The notes below the pieces were generated by a model. It was not told where the DNA came from, did not search any database, and saw only the letters and a program-made list of their open reading frames with translations. A program made the position numbers and the translations under genes. A stretch of DNA of 64,000 nucleotides from Macrophomina tecta (taxonomy: Eukaryota; Ascomycota; Dothideomycetes; Botryosphaeriales; Botryosphaeriaceae). Positions 10,830 through 22,344 of this stretch are shown here, piece after piece. The stretch is taken from the NCBI GenBank assembly GCA_024180945.1, contig JAKSGN010000043.1:1922001-1986000 (forward strand), given 5' to 3'. Position 1 is the first letter of the stretch. Every line of letters starts with the position of its first letter.

Positions 10830-12687
10830 GCAGCATCCGTTCTGAAGACGCAATTTGGAGCTCCTGCGCGACGTTCTCGAGGATCCAAGCTTTGCCGCCT
10901 GGCACGAGTACGCATAGAGAAGCTGAAGAAGCGATCCGGTGGGGGCGATATTCGCAGCAGCACGAATGCCTCGACGCGCCCCAGTGGCCGCATTGGCATG
11001 GCTGTGCTGTCGCAGCAATAAAGAGTCATACGTGGTAGATATCCGCGCAGTGGGACCGTAAGTTTGGTGCGTGCACACGAGACTGCGGCTTCATCCAGTC
11101 GAGCAAACCGTGGCTGCCTGTAGATGAAGCGTTGTGCAGGTAGGCCACCGTTTTCCCTTCAGCCTCCCCAGATACGCCAGGTGCGAATGGAATGTTCCTT
11201 GGATAATGTAGTGTTGCCATGGGTCATCGATGCAGGGCTCTGACCATTTGTCCGGTAAGCGAGAGTCAGGTTGAACAGCGCACAAGGCCCTCCCTTCGCC
11301 AACTCTGCGCATGCTTTGGACGTCCTCTGGATTGGTCGGAGCCTACCATATTATCATCCACGAAGAGGAAATGAGCAAAGTCAACTCTGCAACGACGCTG
11401 CGGAGGTGGAGGGAAGAGGAGCCAATTCTACCATTGCCGGTCCTCTCAACCGGCATTACTGTGCTATTCCTCGAAGTCCGGACCGGCTCTGCCTCTTGAG
11501 GATCCGGTCCCCCGTCGCGCATGAAAGTGGTGGGCGGGCGGAGAACCACGATCCTCGTCTCCATTGATATTTCCCTCGCGGGCCCTCACACCATCGGTTC
11601 CGTCAAGAAAGCCGCTTGCCTTACGCACAAAGAGATGTGCATGGGGTTTCGTCTAGAATTGAGCAGCAACTCCCGAGAAGCTCCATCCGAAAAGAAGCTT
11701 CGACTCCCCATATCAAGCAGCACAAATTGACAACATATCGGCCTGACGAATGGGAGACAGCTGTTGTCGTGAAGTTGTACACAACCAGCTCCTTCCCGTG
11801 ACCGACCCCGCAGGGTAATAGCACCGGTCGGGGACGCGCATCCCCCATGTCGGACGAATTAAGCTCGTAGGGGAATGCTGGCCGGATCTCGAACAAAGAG
11901 CAATCGGTTAATCTAGTGAGACTCTTTCCGGCAGGTGCCGCTATGGCGTGCCACCCACCCCTTTTTTGAGCCTTACTTTATTTTGTACTTAACAAGCATG
12001 GCGGTAAGGCCACCTCCAGGGACGCAAATAGCAGCTCCACATGAAAGGAATTAGGAAAGCATCAGCAGGGTTGCAGACGGGAGAGTCGGCTTTCCCAATG
12101 GATTTAATTTTGTCAAGAACCCCCCCGCCAGGAAGGTAGTCGGACCGGAACCAAAACTTGGTGTGGGCGGTGGGTATCTAGCTTTCGAATGAAGCTTAAA
12201 ATGTTAATGAAGATGCCAGATAACGCTCCATGAAGGGCTCCCATGAGGAGAGCCTGCTGCCCTCTGATCCTGCCTCGATCGCCTCCCTCAACAAGAATAA
12301 CCATATGCAAGCAATCATCTCCGAAAAAAGAAAAATCTTATCGATGTTTTTGCACACATCCAACGTCTTGACCGCAGCGCCGTGCTACTATGCAAGTATA
12401 TGCTCCCACTTTCAAGAAAGATCGCAAGCAATGAAACCAGGGAAACGCCGGGCTATGCAAAACTACTATGTGGCCGGAGTAGCGGTTTTTGTACAAGTAG
12501 TGGTGAGCGAGGCCGTGCACTCGCCAATCATGTGGAGTAGGAAGAGATTTGATATCTCGGTGTCGGTATATTGCCGACCGGGGCTGGCACGGAGGCTGGC
12601 GATTAAAGTTTTGTCTCATGCGCAGGTGACTTGATCTGGGTGCCTGAGCGCCTCCTGACAAGACATTTGCTAATTGAGAAGACGGAC
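10830..12687. other. Intergenic, no gene seen
   Basis: About 1.9 kb between the convergent 3' ends of PNC1 and the LicD-type gene. Only short unsupported frames. No tRNA-like structure or repeat was recognised. Confidence 0.55.
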
Positions 12688-13717
12688 TCATTCGCCACCT
12701 TGATGGGTTCCGGTTCGGCATTCATTCTTGTGGGTAGCACAGTAAGAGCTACAAACGGCAACGGGTCAGCAACGCAGTCATGGTAAAAAAAAAAAAAGTA
12801 ATCAGGGATAACATACTTTAGCGGCTTCCACTCCATCGTCTCCTGGTCGAACCGATGGCCCTCGTAGCGGGTATTGGACAAGCTCTTGGCACCGTACTCC
12901 TCTTGGAGCAATGCGGTGTACGCATACGGAATCTTGACGGGCATGTTCTCGAAGGTGCTATCGCGCAGGGGGAAGATGTCGTCGTACTTGAAGTGGTGCT
13001 TGTCCTTGCAGTACATCCAGCCGGGGTTTCCGGCCTCCTCCTTGGCCTTGTCGTGCCTGACGGTGGTGATGTCAATGAACAGGCCGGTTTCCGTGTCAAT
13101 CCAGCGGGCATCAATGACGTTGAGCCAGTCGTCGGTGGACCCATTCACGTAGTGAGGGTTGACTTCGATCATGTAGTCGCGGCTGATGTCGGTACCGGGG
13201 ATATTGAAATGGTGCACAGTCATGTTGTAGTAGCTGGCAAGATAGTGCATGCTCTGCTCCGACATCTGCACGTCAATGTCCGTGTCCCAGGGCATGATCT
13301 TGCGGTTCCACCACCAGCCCAGCAGCGAGCCGTGCATGATCCAGGTCTCGGCGCCAATGTCGTGCACGGTGGACAGGTAGGTCTGGACGAGGGCGGTCAG
13401 ATTGGACAGACGGTCGTCATAAGGCAGCGTGGTTTCGGCGAAGCGGCCATCGTAGTGAGGGTGGAACTAGAATGCACGTTAGGAAGACGTCATGCTGCAC
13501 GGCGGATGCGGCGCCTTACAGTGGACTCGTGGAAGTACTTGTCGACGGGATCACCGCCCTTTCCGCTGTGGTCTTTCCTGTTCTTCGTCTTGACGCTCAG
13601 AAAGTCGGCGTCTCGTCTCCTTATGGCAGGATCATGTGCCGGGGCGGGTGCGGCATGGACATCGCGAAGCAGGCCGAGGACGGCAACGAGCGAGCATAAC
13701 GAGAGACGGGCGAGCAT
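12688..13717 (-). CDS. Secretory-pathway LicD-family protein (nucleotidyltransferase fold)
   Basis: Three exons: 13717-13520, 13466-12817 and 12748-12688, giving 302 aa. Residues 1-22 form a signal peptide (hydrophobic SLVAVLGLL, then VHAAPAPA). The LicD domain follows, with the core HGSLLGWWWNRKIMPWDTD and the acidic IDVQ that provide the DxD-type metal site, then a Tyr/Asp-rich region. LicD proteins move phosphocholine or related phospho-groups onto glycans; fungal members include Mnn4-type factors for mannosyl-phosphate, so a Golgi role in glycan phosphorylation is inferred. Intron 2 starts GTATGT, contains a 13-T tract, and ends TTGTAG after a GCTGACC branch site. If it is retained, the frame runs on to about 12603 with a different C-terminus. 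The last exon is tiny and carries two Cys. Confidence 0.85.
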
Positions 13718-15522
13718 GGTGTGGGTGGCAGAGCAGCGAATGTGTCTAGCGGGCCGAGAGCATGTTCTGGAGAGCGGCGGGCAGAGAAGGGGCGTCGCTG
13801 GGAGGATGGTCAGGCTGAAGTAAGCCTGGGTTGAGGTTGCTGTCGCGTGCGGGATTACCGGGTCAAGCGGCGCTGGCTGGGGGCAGACTAACATCTTATG
13901 GACTTCAGCGGATGCGAGGCACCGCAGCGACTCCCGGCCGCGTGTGGAGATGCGGCCGGGCGCAGACCGGGATGCTGAGCGGTGATGTCGCGGCCACAGG
14001 CGTCAGGGGTGGACCGGGCGCAAAAGCCTGCGAGAGCTGTGCGCCACAACCACTCGCAGCGGAGCAGCCCAGTGCCAGGCCGCTGCGCTGCTGTGTGCCC
14101 GCTCCATTGCCGCAGCAAAACACGCCGGCCCCCACCAGCCAAGGCACGCTGCCAGACAGGCAGCACACGGCTCTCGGTAAGCACGGCATTGGCAGAGATG
14201 CCGCAACCCGACCGCGCTGGCAGGGGTGACGCGATCGCATGCCTGGCGTGGTGCAATGTTCAGGCGTCGTCATCCTTCTGCTGCAAGGCTCGTAAAGCAC
14301 AAGTGGGAATCAGGCCGCGACACGCTGACGCTGCCATTCCCCGAACGAGCCTCAGATGCTGGGTGGGGACTGCCGACCCGGGCACGCCTGCCGCCCAGCC
14401 GCGACACCAGCCTGCCGCCAACTGATAAACCGCGAGTCTCGCCAACGCCCGCTGCGCTGTTTTCCCGTCTTTTATCGCGCGTTGCCAGGCGCGAACTGCC
14501 CGAGCCCGGAGACACCTCAGGCCGCGTCATCCAAGAACCAAGCTTTACCAAGCTTTTCAGCCGACATGTGGCTGGGTGTCGGCGCCGCCTATACGAGGCC
14601 CTCCTGCCTCCTTTTGCCGGGCCGTGGGCCATGTGCATGCGCTGTTGGTGTCTCCAGCCGGCGCCCGCGAGCGTCTGCCAACCCCAGATCAACTTCTCCG
14701 CACTGCCGATGCCCATCTCAACCGGGCACGCGACAGCCTGCTCTTCCTGCTCCGGAGCACTACTGCTACGCCGCTGATCTTGTCCGAGAGTGGCTGCTAA
14801 CGCCGAATTAACTGCACGCACGCCCTGCCGCTCTCATGACTCTTGCTCCATGTGCTGACGCGGCGGCCAATGACAGCGAATTCAGCCGCTGCTGACGATA
14901 TTACGCGGCTGCCTCGACCATGGCTCAGGCCTAACCGTTTCCACGGCGGTTGGCAACCTCCCCAGCCGGCCTTCGTAGACCGGGAGGCTATCGCTTTGGC
15001 GCGGCCTCGCCTTACAGCCTAGCAAAGCCTCCACCAAGCCTTGGCCGCAATCTCTTCGCCAGCGGCCGTTCCCGTCGCCTTTGTCGCTAGCCTGGAGTCT
15101 TCGACTACACGAAGGAAAGAATCCATGAAACATGCAGCCGCGGCTCGGGGCGCAGGTGCATATACCTCCAGGGGCCAGAAGTCGTACGCCTCCTTGGCTG
15201 TGCAACCCAGGGTCTGCTGGTCTGGCCTAACCGAGTTCAGTCTTTGATGCTTGGAATGCTGGTGCTCTATTTGTAAGGCAGGAAAAGGCATCCGTTGATC
15301 GTTTTCTGATTTAGACCCGTCACTGCCTCACGCGGTACAGGAGGCCTGATATCCCTCCAGCTTCCAACCCTCAGCCCCCCTGAGACGATCACTTTCTACC
15401 TTCCCCCTCTAAGCATACCCACACATCCAAATACCTAGGCCGGCCATCTCCACTTTTCATTGTCTCAAACCAGCCACAGTCTCGGGTCTTAAGGTCAAGC
15501 TTAAAGATTAAGCTTGCCCGCT
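13718..15522. other. Intergenic, GC-rich, no gene seen
   Basis: About 1.8 kb upstream of the LicD-type gene and downstream of the reductase gene. High GC produces many overlapping frames (for example 13831-14229 and 14270-14821), with no domain and Arg/Pro/Ala-rich low-complexity translations. It should contain the LicD promoter. Confidence 0.5.
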
Positions 15523-16486
15523 CTAGTCGCGGCTAACAGTGGGATCCCAGGTGCAAGGTTCGTATACTCCCGTCTCCAAAGTCTTCATGTCCGCTGCGTC
15601 CAGCTCAAAATCAAAGATCTTGGCATTTTCCTCGATGCGGGACATGGTCACAGTCTTCGGCAGAGTGACGAATCCCTGGGCTGGTGTCAGTGTTCGGGCT
15701 CAAAGCCATGCTCTACGGACCGACCTTCTGGAGGCACCATCGGAGCAGAATCTGTGCCGTGGTCTTCCCGTATTTTTTGGCGAGAGGTAACAGCAACGGA
15801 TCGGTGTTCTTCGTCGCGCGCACAAGTGGAGAATAAGCCTGCAGCATCGCCTGTTAACCCGAACCTTCTAATCGCCAAGTTTTACCACTCACTTCAAGCA
15901 CAACGCCTCTTTGCCGGCACCACTGCACAATGTCCTCCCTTGCACACCAGGGGTGCAACTCCACCTGGTTCACGCTGAGCACTCCTCCTTTGCCCTTCCC
16001 CTCCTTCTCTTCCTTCTCCTTAATCCAAGCCTCAAGCTCATCCAGGTGGTGCACCCCATAGTTGCTGACCCCGATGCTTCTAACTTTCCCTGCATCAACC
16101 GCCTCGACCAGCGCCTTCCATGCGCCTAGTCGCGCCTCGCGCCCGCCATATGGAGCGTGTATAAGGTACAAATCGATGTAGTCGAGTCCTGTTTCGGCCA
16201 AGGTTGCATCCACGTCCGCACGCGCCGAGTCATACGATAGGGCTTTGGGTGCAACTTTCGAAGTGAAGAAGAGCGAGGAGCGCGGGATACCGGAGGCCAA
16301 CAGCCCCACCGCGGAAGCCTTCTCGTTGCGGTAGGCTCGAGCCGAGTCCACCTGACGAACGTCAACCTTTTGGGTATTTCCCCGTCGCCAGCTCGAGCAC
16401 TCTACATACGTGCTGGTATCCAACGCTTATGGCTCGTTTGACCAGATCGGTGGCTTCGGCAGCGGGTCTTATAGGTGAATTAGTAT
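15523..16486 (-). CDS. Aldo/keto reductase, 5' end unresolved or damaged
   Basis: Clear exons are 16351-15893, 15838-15725 and 15675-15523, preceded by an exon ending at 16410 and starting near 16467-16486. Together they encode an NADPH-dependent AKR with SVGYQH-VDSARAYRNE (catalytic Asp and Tyr), SKVAPKAL (Lys), DLYLIHAP (His), GVSNYGVHH and the C-terminal KTVTMSRIEENAKIF. Family members are ~280-310 aa. The conserved first strand (IPxxGFGT) is missing: upstream, in the same frame, one can read GIPNV, but a TGA precedes it and a C8A17 run follows. A forced model (ATG 16566, donor 16550, acceptor at 16487) restores frame but not the missing strand. The gene may be decaying, or may have a first exon I cannot see. 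The substrate is unknown. Confidence 0.7.
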
Positions 16487-17492
16487 CTATTTTTTTTTTT
16501 TTTTTTGGGGGGGGTTCTGATTTGTGCCAAGAATGCAGGATCGGTCTTACGTTTGGTATACCTCATGAGATGTTAATGCTGGAGCTTGGAGAAAACAGTG
16601 GTTTCAAGTCGTAATACAGTACACAATCGCCCAGCCGGCGTCGTACTGCTTAGGAGCCCTCCAGGGACAGAAAAAAAGGAAGGAGCATTGGGGAGAAAAA
16701 AATAAAAGCAATCAATAGGCGGCGAACATTTGAGGGTGTTCGTTCAGGACTTATCGGCCTTCATGGCGGGCTGTTGCTTCCAGCGAGCCACCTTATCTAT
16801 TGTGCACGATAGAATGAGAACTCTTCAACTTACTCCAAATCCTAGGACGGGAATTTCATATCCCGACTTCAGCCGGTATTTTGTGTTGATATCAAGCTTC
16901 CCTTCGGTGGCCATGTGTGCTGATGATGTGGCGAAACCCCTTCTCGGCGCGACGACTAGATGTCTCTGCAATGTGAGCAACCTCCTCGGCGAGTTCATGC
17001 CAGTGAACGGTGATGGACCTTGAAATGAGTTGAGAAAAGCCGCGCCAATGACTGGATGGATCAGCAGACGGAGATAAACGGGATTTTGTGTCGATGGGTT
17101 GACGAGATGATGGCGAAATGGTGCTGACGCAACAGGGCTCGGCCACCAAACCCCGCTTATCCCCGGACGGAAGGAGGGGAAGGGAGAGCCCGCTAACAGG
17201 CACCACCCGCAGACGGGAGATCGCCCGTGCAGTCAATAGCGCTTGGAGGAGCTTGCCCTCGATGTTATATGTATAGCCACGCTTACTACCGAGACATATC
17301 ATTTTGATATTCTCTCATATGCCATCACCATGTGTCTACAGCGCCCGTACATAACTATGTTTACGAGCCATCTTAACATTCAGATTGTCTGCCTTATAAC
17401 CAATCAACCAACCAACCGAGTACGCCGTGCCTAGTTAAATAACAGCATTGTATAGCCTACAGAGCCAAAAGAAATGCCTTTAACAATTCCGG
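16487..17492. other. Intergenic, no further gene seen
   Basis: About 1 kb between the reductase 5' end and the ERD2 3' end. It contains the homopolymer run at 16491-16514 described for the reductase and nothing else recognisable. Confidence 0.5.
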
Positions 17493-18651
17493 CTAGTCCC
17501 GATCTTCCCTCCATTCCGCGCCGTTGCTGACGCCGCTAAAGTGCTCGCCCGCGGGCTTTTGGCTAGACTTACCCCCCAGATCACCCTCATCGTCGCTGTC
17601 ATCCTCAAATGCATCCGGTGCTGTGAGGGGCTGCGAGGCCTGACCATTCTCACCATCCAAAACACCTTCATCTGCTGAAACTGATATTCCGCGAGCACCC
17701 CACTTATTGTTCCGAGGTCTGCTTTCCTGCGGCGAAGGCACGTCTCCCGCCTCCGCGTCATAGTCGAAATCATCGCGGTCCGCATCCGTGCTCTTGCGTC
17801 CGAGTACACGGCCGACAAACCAGCTCCTGCTCAGGTCATCGCTGTCGACGACACCGCCAGCCCGCAGCTTCACACGCTGCCTTGTCCAATACACCCACGC
17901 GAAATCAATGTAAAGGCCGGTTTGGATGATGCCGAAGAGGGTGCGGATCGGATCGAAGTTGTGCTCTGGCCCAAAGCCGCGGACAAGCCAATTTAGAATG
18001 TAGAACCCGCGGTACGAGCCGAGCGTGACGAGGTAGAAAGAATCGATAACGGTGGGCACATTTGTCTGCCTAAGCAGGAGCAGCTGCGGCAGTACGGCGA
18101 CAGACTCGAGAATGATGGAAAAAGTCCACAGGTTCTATGCAGGAGCTCCGTCAACGAAGCTCACTCCCGAAGGAGACACCGGGATGATCTTACCTCACCG
18201 AAGGTGAAAGGGTGCCACTTGTGGAAAATGCCCGTCATGACAGGAGTCAAGAGCAAGCTTCCGAGGGTGGCATAACCGCCCAGCTTCATGGCCTTCTCCC
18301 TCTCCCTTGTGCGTGCAAAGACCCGAGTCATGACGAAGACGATGTATGCGGAGATGGTGATGAAGTATATCTTCAAAACGAAGTTCCACCATCGGTGCCA
18401 GTCACCAAATGGAGAAGTGTAGAAAAGGTCGACGTAGCGGGTGCTGAAGACGACGACATAGAGGACTTGGGTGAGGAGGGAAACGCCTGCGGAGATGGGC
18501 GATGTTAGCAAAAATGCATCGGGCAGGCGGTAGAGGGAACAGACATACCCTCAGCACTCCGGTTCGAATGAATGACGGCGATGAGGATCATGTGCGAGAT
18601 GGCGTGGGACAAGTCGCCCAGAATGCGGAAGATGTTGAAGTTGAACGTCAT
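17493..18651 (-). CDS. ERD2: KDEL/HDEL receptor with long acidic C-terminal tail
   Basis: Three exons: 18651-18549, 18486-18194 and 18134-17493, giving 345 aa. It is the seven-helix Golgi receptor that binds HDEL/KDEL ligands and returns ER residents in COPI vesicles. Diagnostic stretches are MTFNFNIFRILGDLSH at the start, FSTRYVDLFY, SYRGFYILNW and the TM7 region DFAWVYWTRQRVKL. The core is ~225 residues, as in yeast Erd2 (219). A further ~120 residues follow: polar and rich in Asp/Glu/Ser, with no membrane segment, ending GAEWREDRD. The tail is encoded in the same exon as TM5-7, with no stop or splice site before it. It lies on the cytosolic side, where the COPI/ARF-GAP contacts of the receptor sit. 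Divergent from the GH12 gene. Confidence 0.95.
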
Positions 18652-19599
18652 GGTGGTAGGGCGCGAGGCCAGCGATGGCGGGAGTAAGAGCTTCAGTAGT
18701 AGTGGGGGCAGCTCATAACAGAGCTACGAACAGAGATGAACGTCAGGCTTGGTGGTTGATGGAGGGCGAGGTCATCTGCAGGGCTGAGCTGCAGCTCGCC
18801 GGCCAGCTTGCGTCAACGCGCGGCCAGGGTCCGCATTATGTCAGCAGGCGCGCCAAGAGCCTGCCCGCAGAGCTGGGGTACTCGGACGTTCGGACATTTT
18901 GGGGCAACTAACTTCCGCAGCCAAGCCAATTTGAAAAAGTCCTTGCTGCGGCGTGTCCAAACTGCCTGTCATCCCACAAACACCCTCCACGGAGATCGGC
19001 GACCGCTGCTCGCCTCAGCTCATCACTACTGACTTATGTGCTTAAATGAGCGCGGCTACTCGGCTTGCGCAAAGCTCAATGCGGGCCGCAGCCCCACCAC
19101 TGCTTATCGAATCTTCAACCTCCTGAACTCCGCTCACAAGCCCACTACCCGCAGCTGCCAGCCTTCCCTCGAACCGCCTGCGTCTGGCCCTTTGAGCAAG
19201 TCGTGGTAGCGCCATGCTGCCTGTGACGCAATGTCCGTCATGCTCAGACCATTCTCAAGAGGCTCCCCGTCTGTCCGCCGGCAAGCCATGTCTGCCACTT
19301 GTGAAATAGATGAAGCCGAGTGCAGCCATTGTTTCAACCCCCCGGCCTCACCAATCAACTGATGAAACAAATCTCCGGACCCACCACCCTCCCGCCTACC
19401 TGGCTGATCCTATAAGAACAGCTTACAAGTGCCCGGTGCTCTTGTTAATACGGTAGGAAGCATCCCCTTCTTCGTCGACGTAGTTGTCCTCTCTTCGGAG
19501 TATTGTATACTCTTTTCGGTCATTCCTTAGCCTGGTTGCTTCATCACGTTCTTTAACCCGCCGAACACAGGAAACATTTTTTGATTCGCCACATTCGCT
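18652..19599. promoter_or_regulatory. Divergent promoter region, ERD2 / GH12
   Basis: 948 bp between the two start codons. A TATA-like TATAAG lies at 19411-19416, 184 bp before the GH12 ATG, which suits a long 5' leader. No CDS is supported. The stretch 19470-19599 is C/T-rich, typical of the leader of a secreted fungal enzyme. Confidence 0.45.
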
Positions 19600-20605
19600 A
19601 TGCCATCCTTCAAATCTTCCTCCATGCAGGCCATGCTGGCTCTGGCCGCATCGGCCACCGCTCTTCCCACCTTTTCCTCAATGCAGAAGCGCCAAGCCTC
19701 TCAATCTCCTGCCAACCTGTGCGGCATGCCCGATGATTCGCTTATCCTTTCGGGAACGCCCTGGATTGTCTACAATATGATGTACAACTCTGCCCAGATC
19801 GAGGGCACTGCTTGCACAGGATACGTCGGCACTACCACCGATGCCAATGGCAACCAGGCCGTCAAGTGGAACAGTACCTGGAACATCGAATACGTTCAGT
19901 CCACCGATAACGTTCCCAAGGGCTACTCTTTCGTCGGTCTGACCCAGAACCTGGAAAACCGTATCAGCGACATTGGCTCTATTCCCACCACCTACGAGTG
20001 GACTAGGACCAACACGACAGCTTACAAGGGCAACGTCTGCTACGACTTCATGACCTCGGATACCAAGGGCGACTCCACCAGCTCCAATGCTCAGGAGCTG
20101 ATGCTCTGGCTGCAGTATGATGGTGGTCAGTTGCCCATTGGCTGGACCGCCGGTGCTGTTGCTACCATTGACAACCTCTACGGTACCTCCTGGAAGCTTT
20201 ACCAGGGCAAGAACGACGACACCGGCATTACTGTCAGCAGCCTGCTGCCCGACACCCAGTTCGATGGCTCTTTCAGTGGTGACATTAAGGACTGGCTCGA
20301 AGCTCTCGTTAAGCAGGGCCTCTTCACTGAGAGTACATACGTGAACGTCGGCAACGCAGGAAGTAGAATACCCCTTCGTGATCCTAATACTTCTTCCCTT
20401 ACTGATTGCAAAACTCTAGCCGAGCCCTTCTACGGTGACTGCGTTCTTGACGCCACCCTCGCTCTCCAGGTCAACCTTGGATCCGACACCACCGCCGAGT
20501 CTGTGACCCCCATTTCTTCTGTGGTCCCTACCTCCACTGCTGCCCCATCATCTACCGAGGTCCCCGCATCCACTAAAGTGCCCGCTTCCGCCGAAGCCCC
20601 TGCAC

Positions 20606-20636
<31 letters not shown>

Positions 20637-21093
20637 TACCCCCGCCGCGACGCCTTCCTCCAGCGCTGCGACTTTCGTCCTCCCCTCCTCCAGCAGCACC
20701 ATCACCGTCGAGTCCACCGAGCTCCCCACCAGCACTACTCCCACAACGCTGGCCAGCACGCTCGCCGCCCTCTCCTCCGCTGCCAACGGTGCCGACTCAA
20801 TCCCCTCCTCCTCCATTGAGGCGCCCGCCTCCAATACGACCCTTCCGGCCACCCCGTCATCTCCCGCCCCAACTCCTGCGATAAGCACTCCAGCCACCCC
20901 CACCCCCAGCGCTGCTGACCCCGTATCCCCTACAGGTAACTACGGTCCTCCTTCTAGCTTCAGCGGCTTCGGCAACGATGGCCCCGCACCTACTCCTGGA
21001 TCCGGTGTTTCTGGTGACCAGGGCCAGAGTCCCGCTCCTGGGGAGGGTGAAGACGACGAGGGCCCTTGTGCGGTCGAGTACATTTACGTATAA
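19600..21093 (+). CDS. Secreted GH12 endoglucanase / xyloglucanase with Ser/Thr/Pro tail
   Basis: Exon 1 19600-20362, intron 20363-20419, exon 2 20420-21093; 478 aa. A signal peptide (about 1-22) and a dibasic KR at 30-31 give a secretion/Kex2 pattern. The GH12 beta-jelly-roll spans ~35-285. The nucleophile Glu is in NAQELMLWLQYDGG and the acid/base Glu in AGTEPFYGDC. Likely substrates are xyloglucan or beta-1,4-glucan of plant walls. After the catalytic domain comes a ~190-residue Ser/Thr/Pro/Ala tail, including a poly-Ser run coded by a CAT/TCA microsatellite. The tail ends without a CBM1 or a hydrophobic GPI tail. The 57-nt intron is a multiple of three and has no stop, so unspliced RNA stays open but inserts 19 residues just before the acid/base Glu. 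Confidence 0.92.
20606..20636 (+). repeat. CAT/TCA trinucleotide microsatellite in GH12 tail
   Basis: About ten tandem TCA codons encode a pure Ser run in the linker-like tail of the GH12 protein. Length polymorphism would change the tail by whole residues without shifting frame. Confidence 0.9.
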
Positions 21094-21811
21094 GCGCCTC
21101 GATGGATGAGAAAAATGAGATGGGGAGGGTTGGGCCTTGACGGGGACGTATAGAGCGATGGAAACGAAAAAAAAAAAAGAGCGGTGAATTGAAATGGGGG
21201 GCAGGTGTGGATGTGTCTGCCAGGTCCTCATTCGGTCCTTTCTGCCGATGCTTGCGTGCCTCCTGATTTGGTAGCAGTCGCCTGGGAAGGGTTCCGGGGG
21301 GTTCTCCGGGCTGAGTGAATGGCGGCAGACGTCGCTGCGAATTCGGGTCTTGATTACAGTTCGCTTGTTATCATGAACTTTTGTCCGTCAGTTTTCCTTC
21401 TCCCGTCGCCAAAGTGCGGTGTAACTTTGTATTGACCTTATTCAAGCATATGCTCGTCCAGACGCCACCATCTGACCTGACCATGAGTCCTTTCCAATAC
21501 GCTATGAGCAATACGCCCTTGCACCGTATTTCTATACGAGTGGCCCACATGCACGTTTACGGAGGGAAGGGATCACAGAAGCAATGAGAATCAAAGGGGC
21601 GACGGATTATCATGCATTTAACAATAGTCGTCTTCGTCGTTGAGAAGGAAAAAAGCCTCCAACTAACTTTATTCCAATCTAAACCTTGAAACTTTGTCAC
21701 CCTTTTCTCCCAATCACCAATCATCATTCTAAGACCTATATCCAACCCCAGGCCTTGGAGGGCTCGAAACAGTACTCTTCCGCTTCCGCTCCCCCCTTGT
21801 TCCTTAAATAC

Positions 21812-21846
<35 letters not shown>

Positions 21847-22344
21847 AGAGAAAGAAAGACGCCAGGCCGTCAAAAAAAGAAAAAGCGCCAGGGTATCTCT
21901 TCATCCAATTCCAACCCAAAGTAAAAATTGAAGGTCCCAAGTTATCTATGTACAGCGAAAGAAAAGAATAGAAGAACAAACCCGCGTCTTTGGTGGATGA
22001 ACGACAGTCATGAATGCGTAAATGGACAAGTAATATGCCGCAAAAATGGAGAAGAAAAGATGGATTGCGAGAGACAAGAAAGACGTCTCCAGAGAAGAAG
22101 TATAAGGGGACTGAAAACGCCTTGCCTCATGAGTGAAACGTGCTCAAATCCCGTGGAATGGGACACCAGAAACAAGCGAGTGCGGATGATGAAGACGACG
22201 GCCTGGTTCTCCAGTAATTTGAAGAAAAGAAAGAAGAGACATCAGGGAAAAGTTGAATCCAATGAAGAATGGTGAAGAGGAATATTGGGACTGAGTTGGT
22301 GTCGAAAGCTCTGCAAACAGAGGCCGGTAGTCGAGGCAGCAGAC
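21094..22344. other. Convergent intergenic with A28 tract
   Basis: 1.25 kb between the 3' ends of the GH12 gene and the propeller-like gene. It contains a 28-nt A run at 21816-21843 followed by GA-rich sequence to ~21860. No gene is supported. Confidence 0.6.
21816..21860 (+). repeat. Poly(A)28 followed by purine (GA) tract
   Basis: Twenty-eight consecutive A residues, then GAGAGAG and GAAAGAAAG. There is no flanking element, so I read it as a simple-sequence tract rather than a retroposon tail. Confidence 0.85.

Noticed and set aside
13831..14821. Several overlapping long frames on both strands
   Set aside because: No domain, mutually overlapping, and explained by few stop codons in GC-rich DNA.
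21816..21843. Poly(A)28 as a retroposon tail
   Set aside because: No target duplication, no LINE/SINE-like sequence before it; simple-sequence tract.
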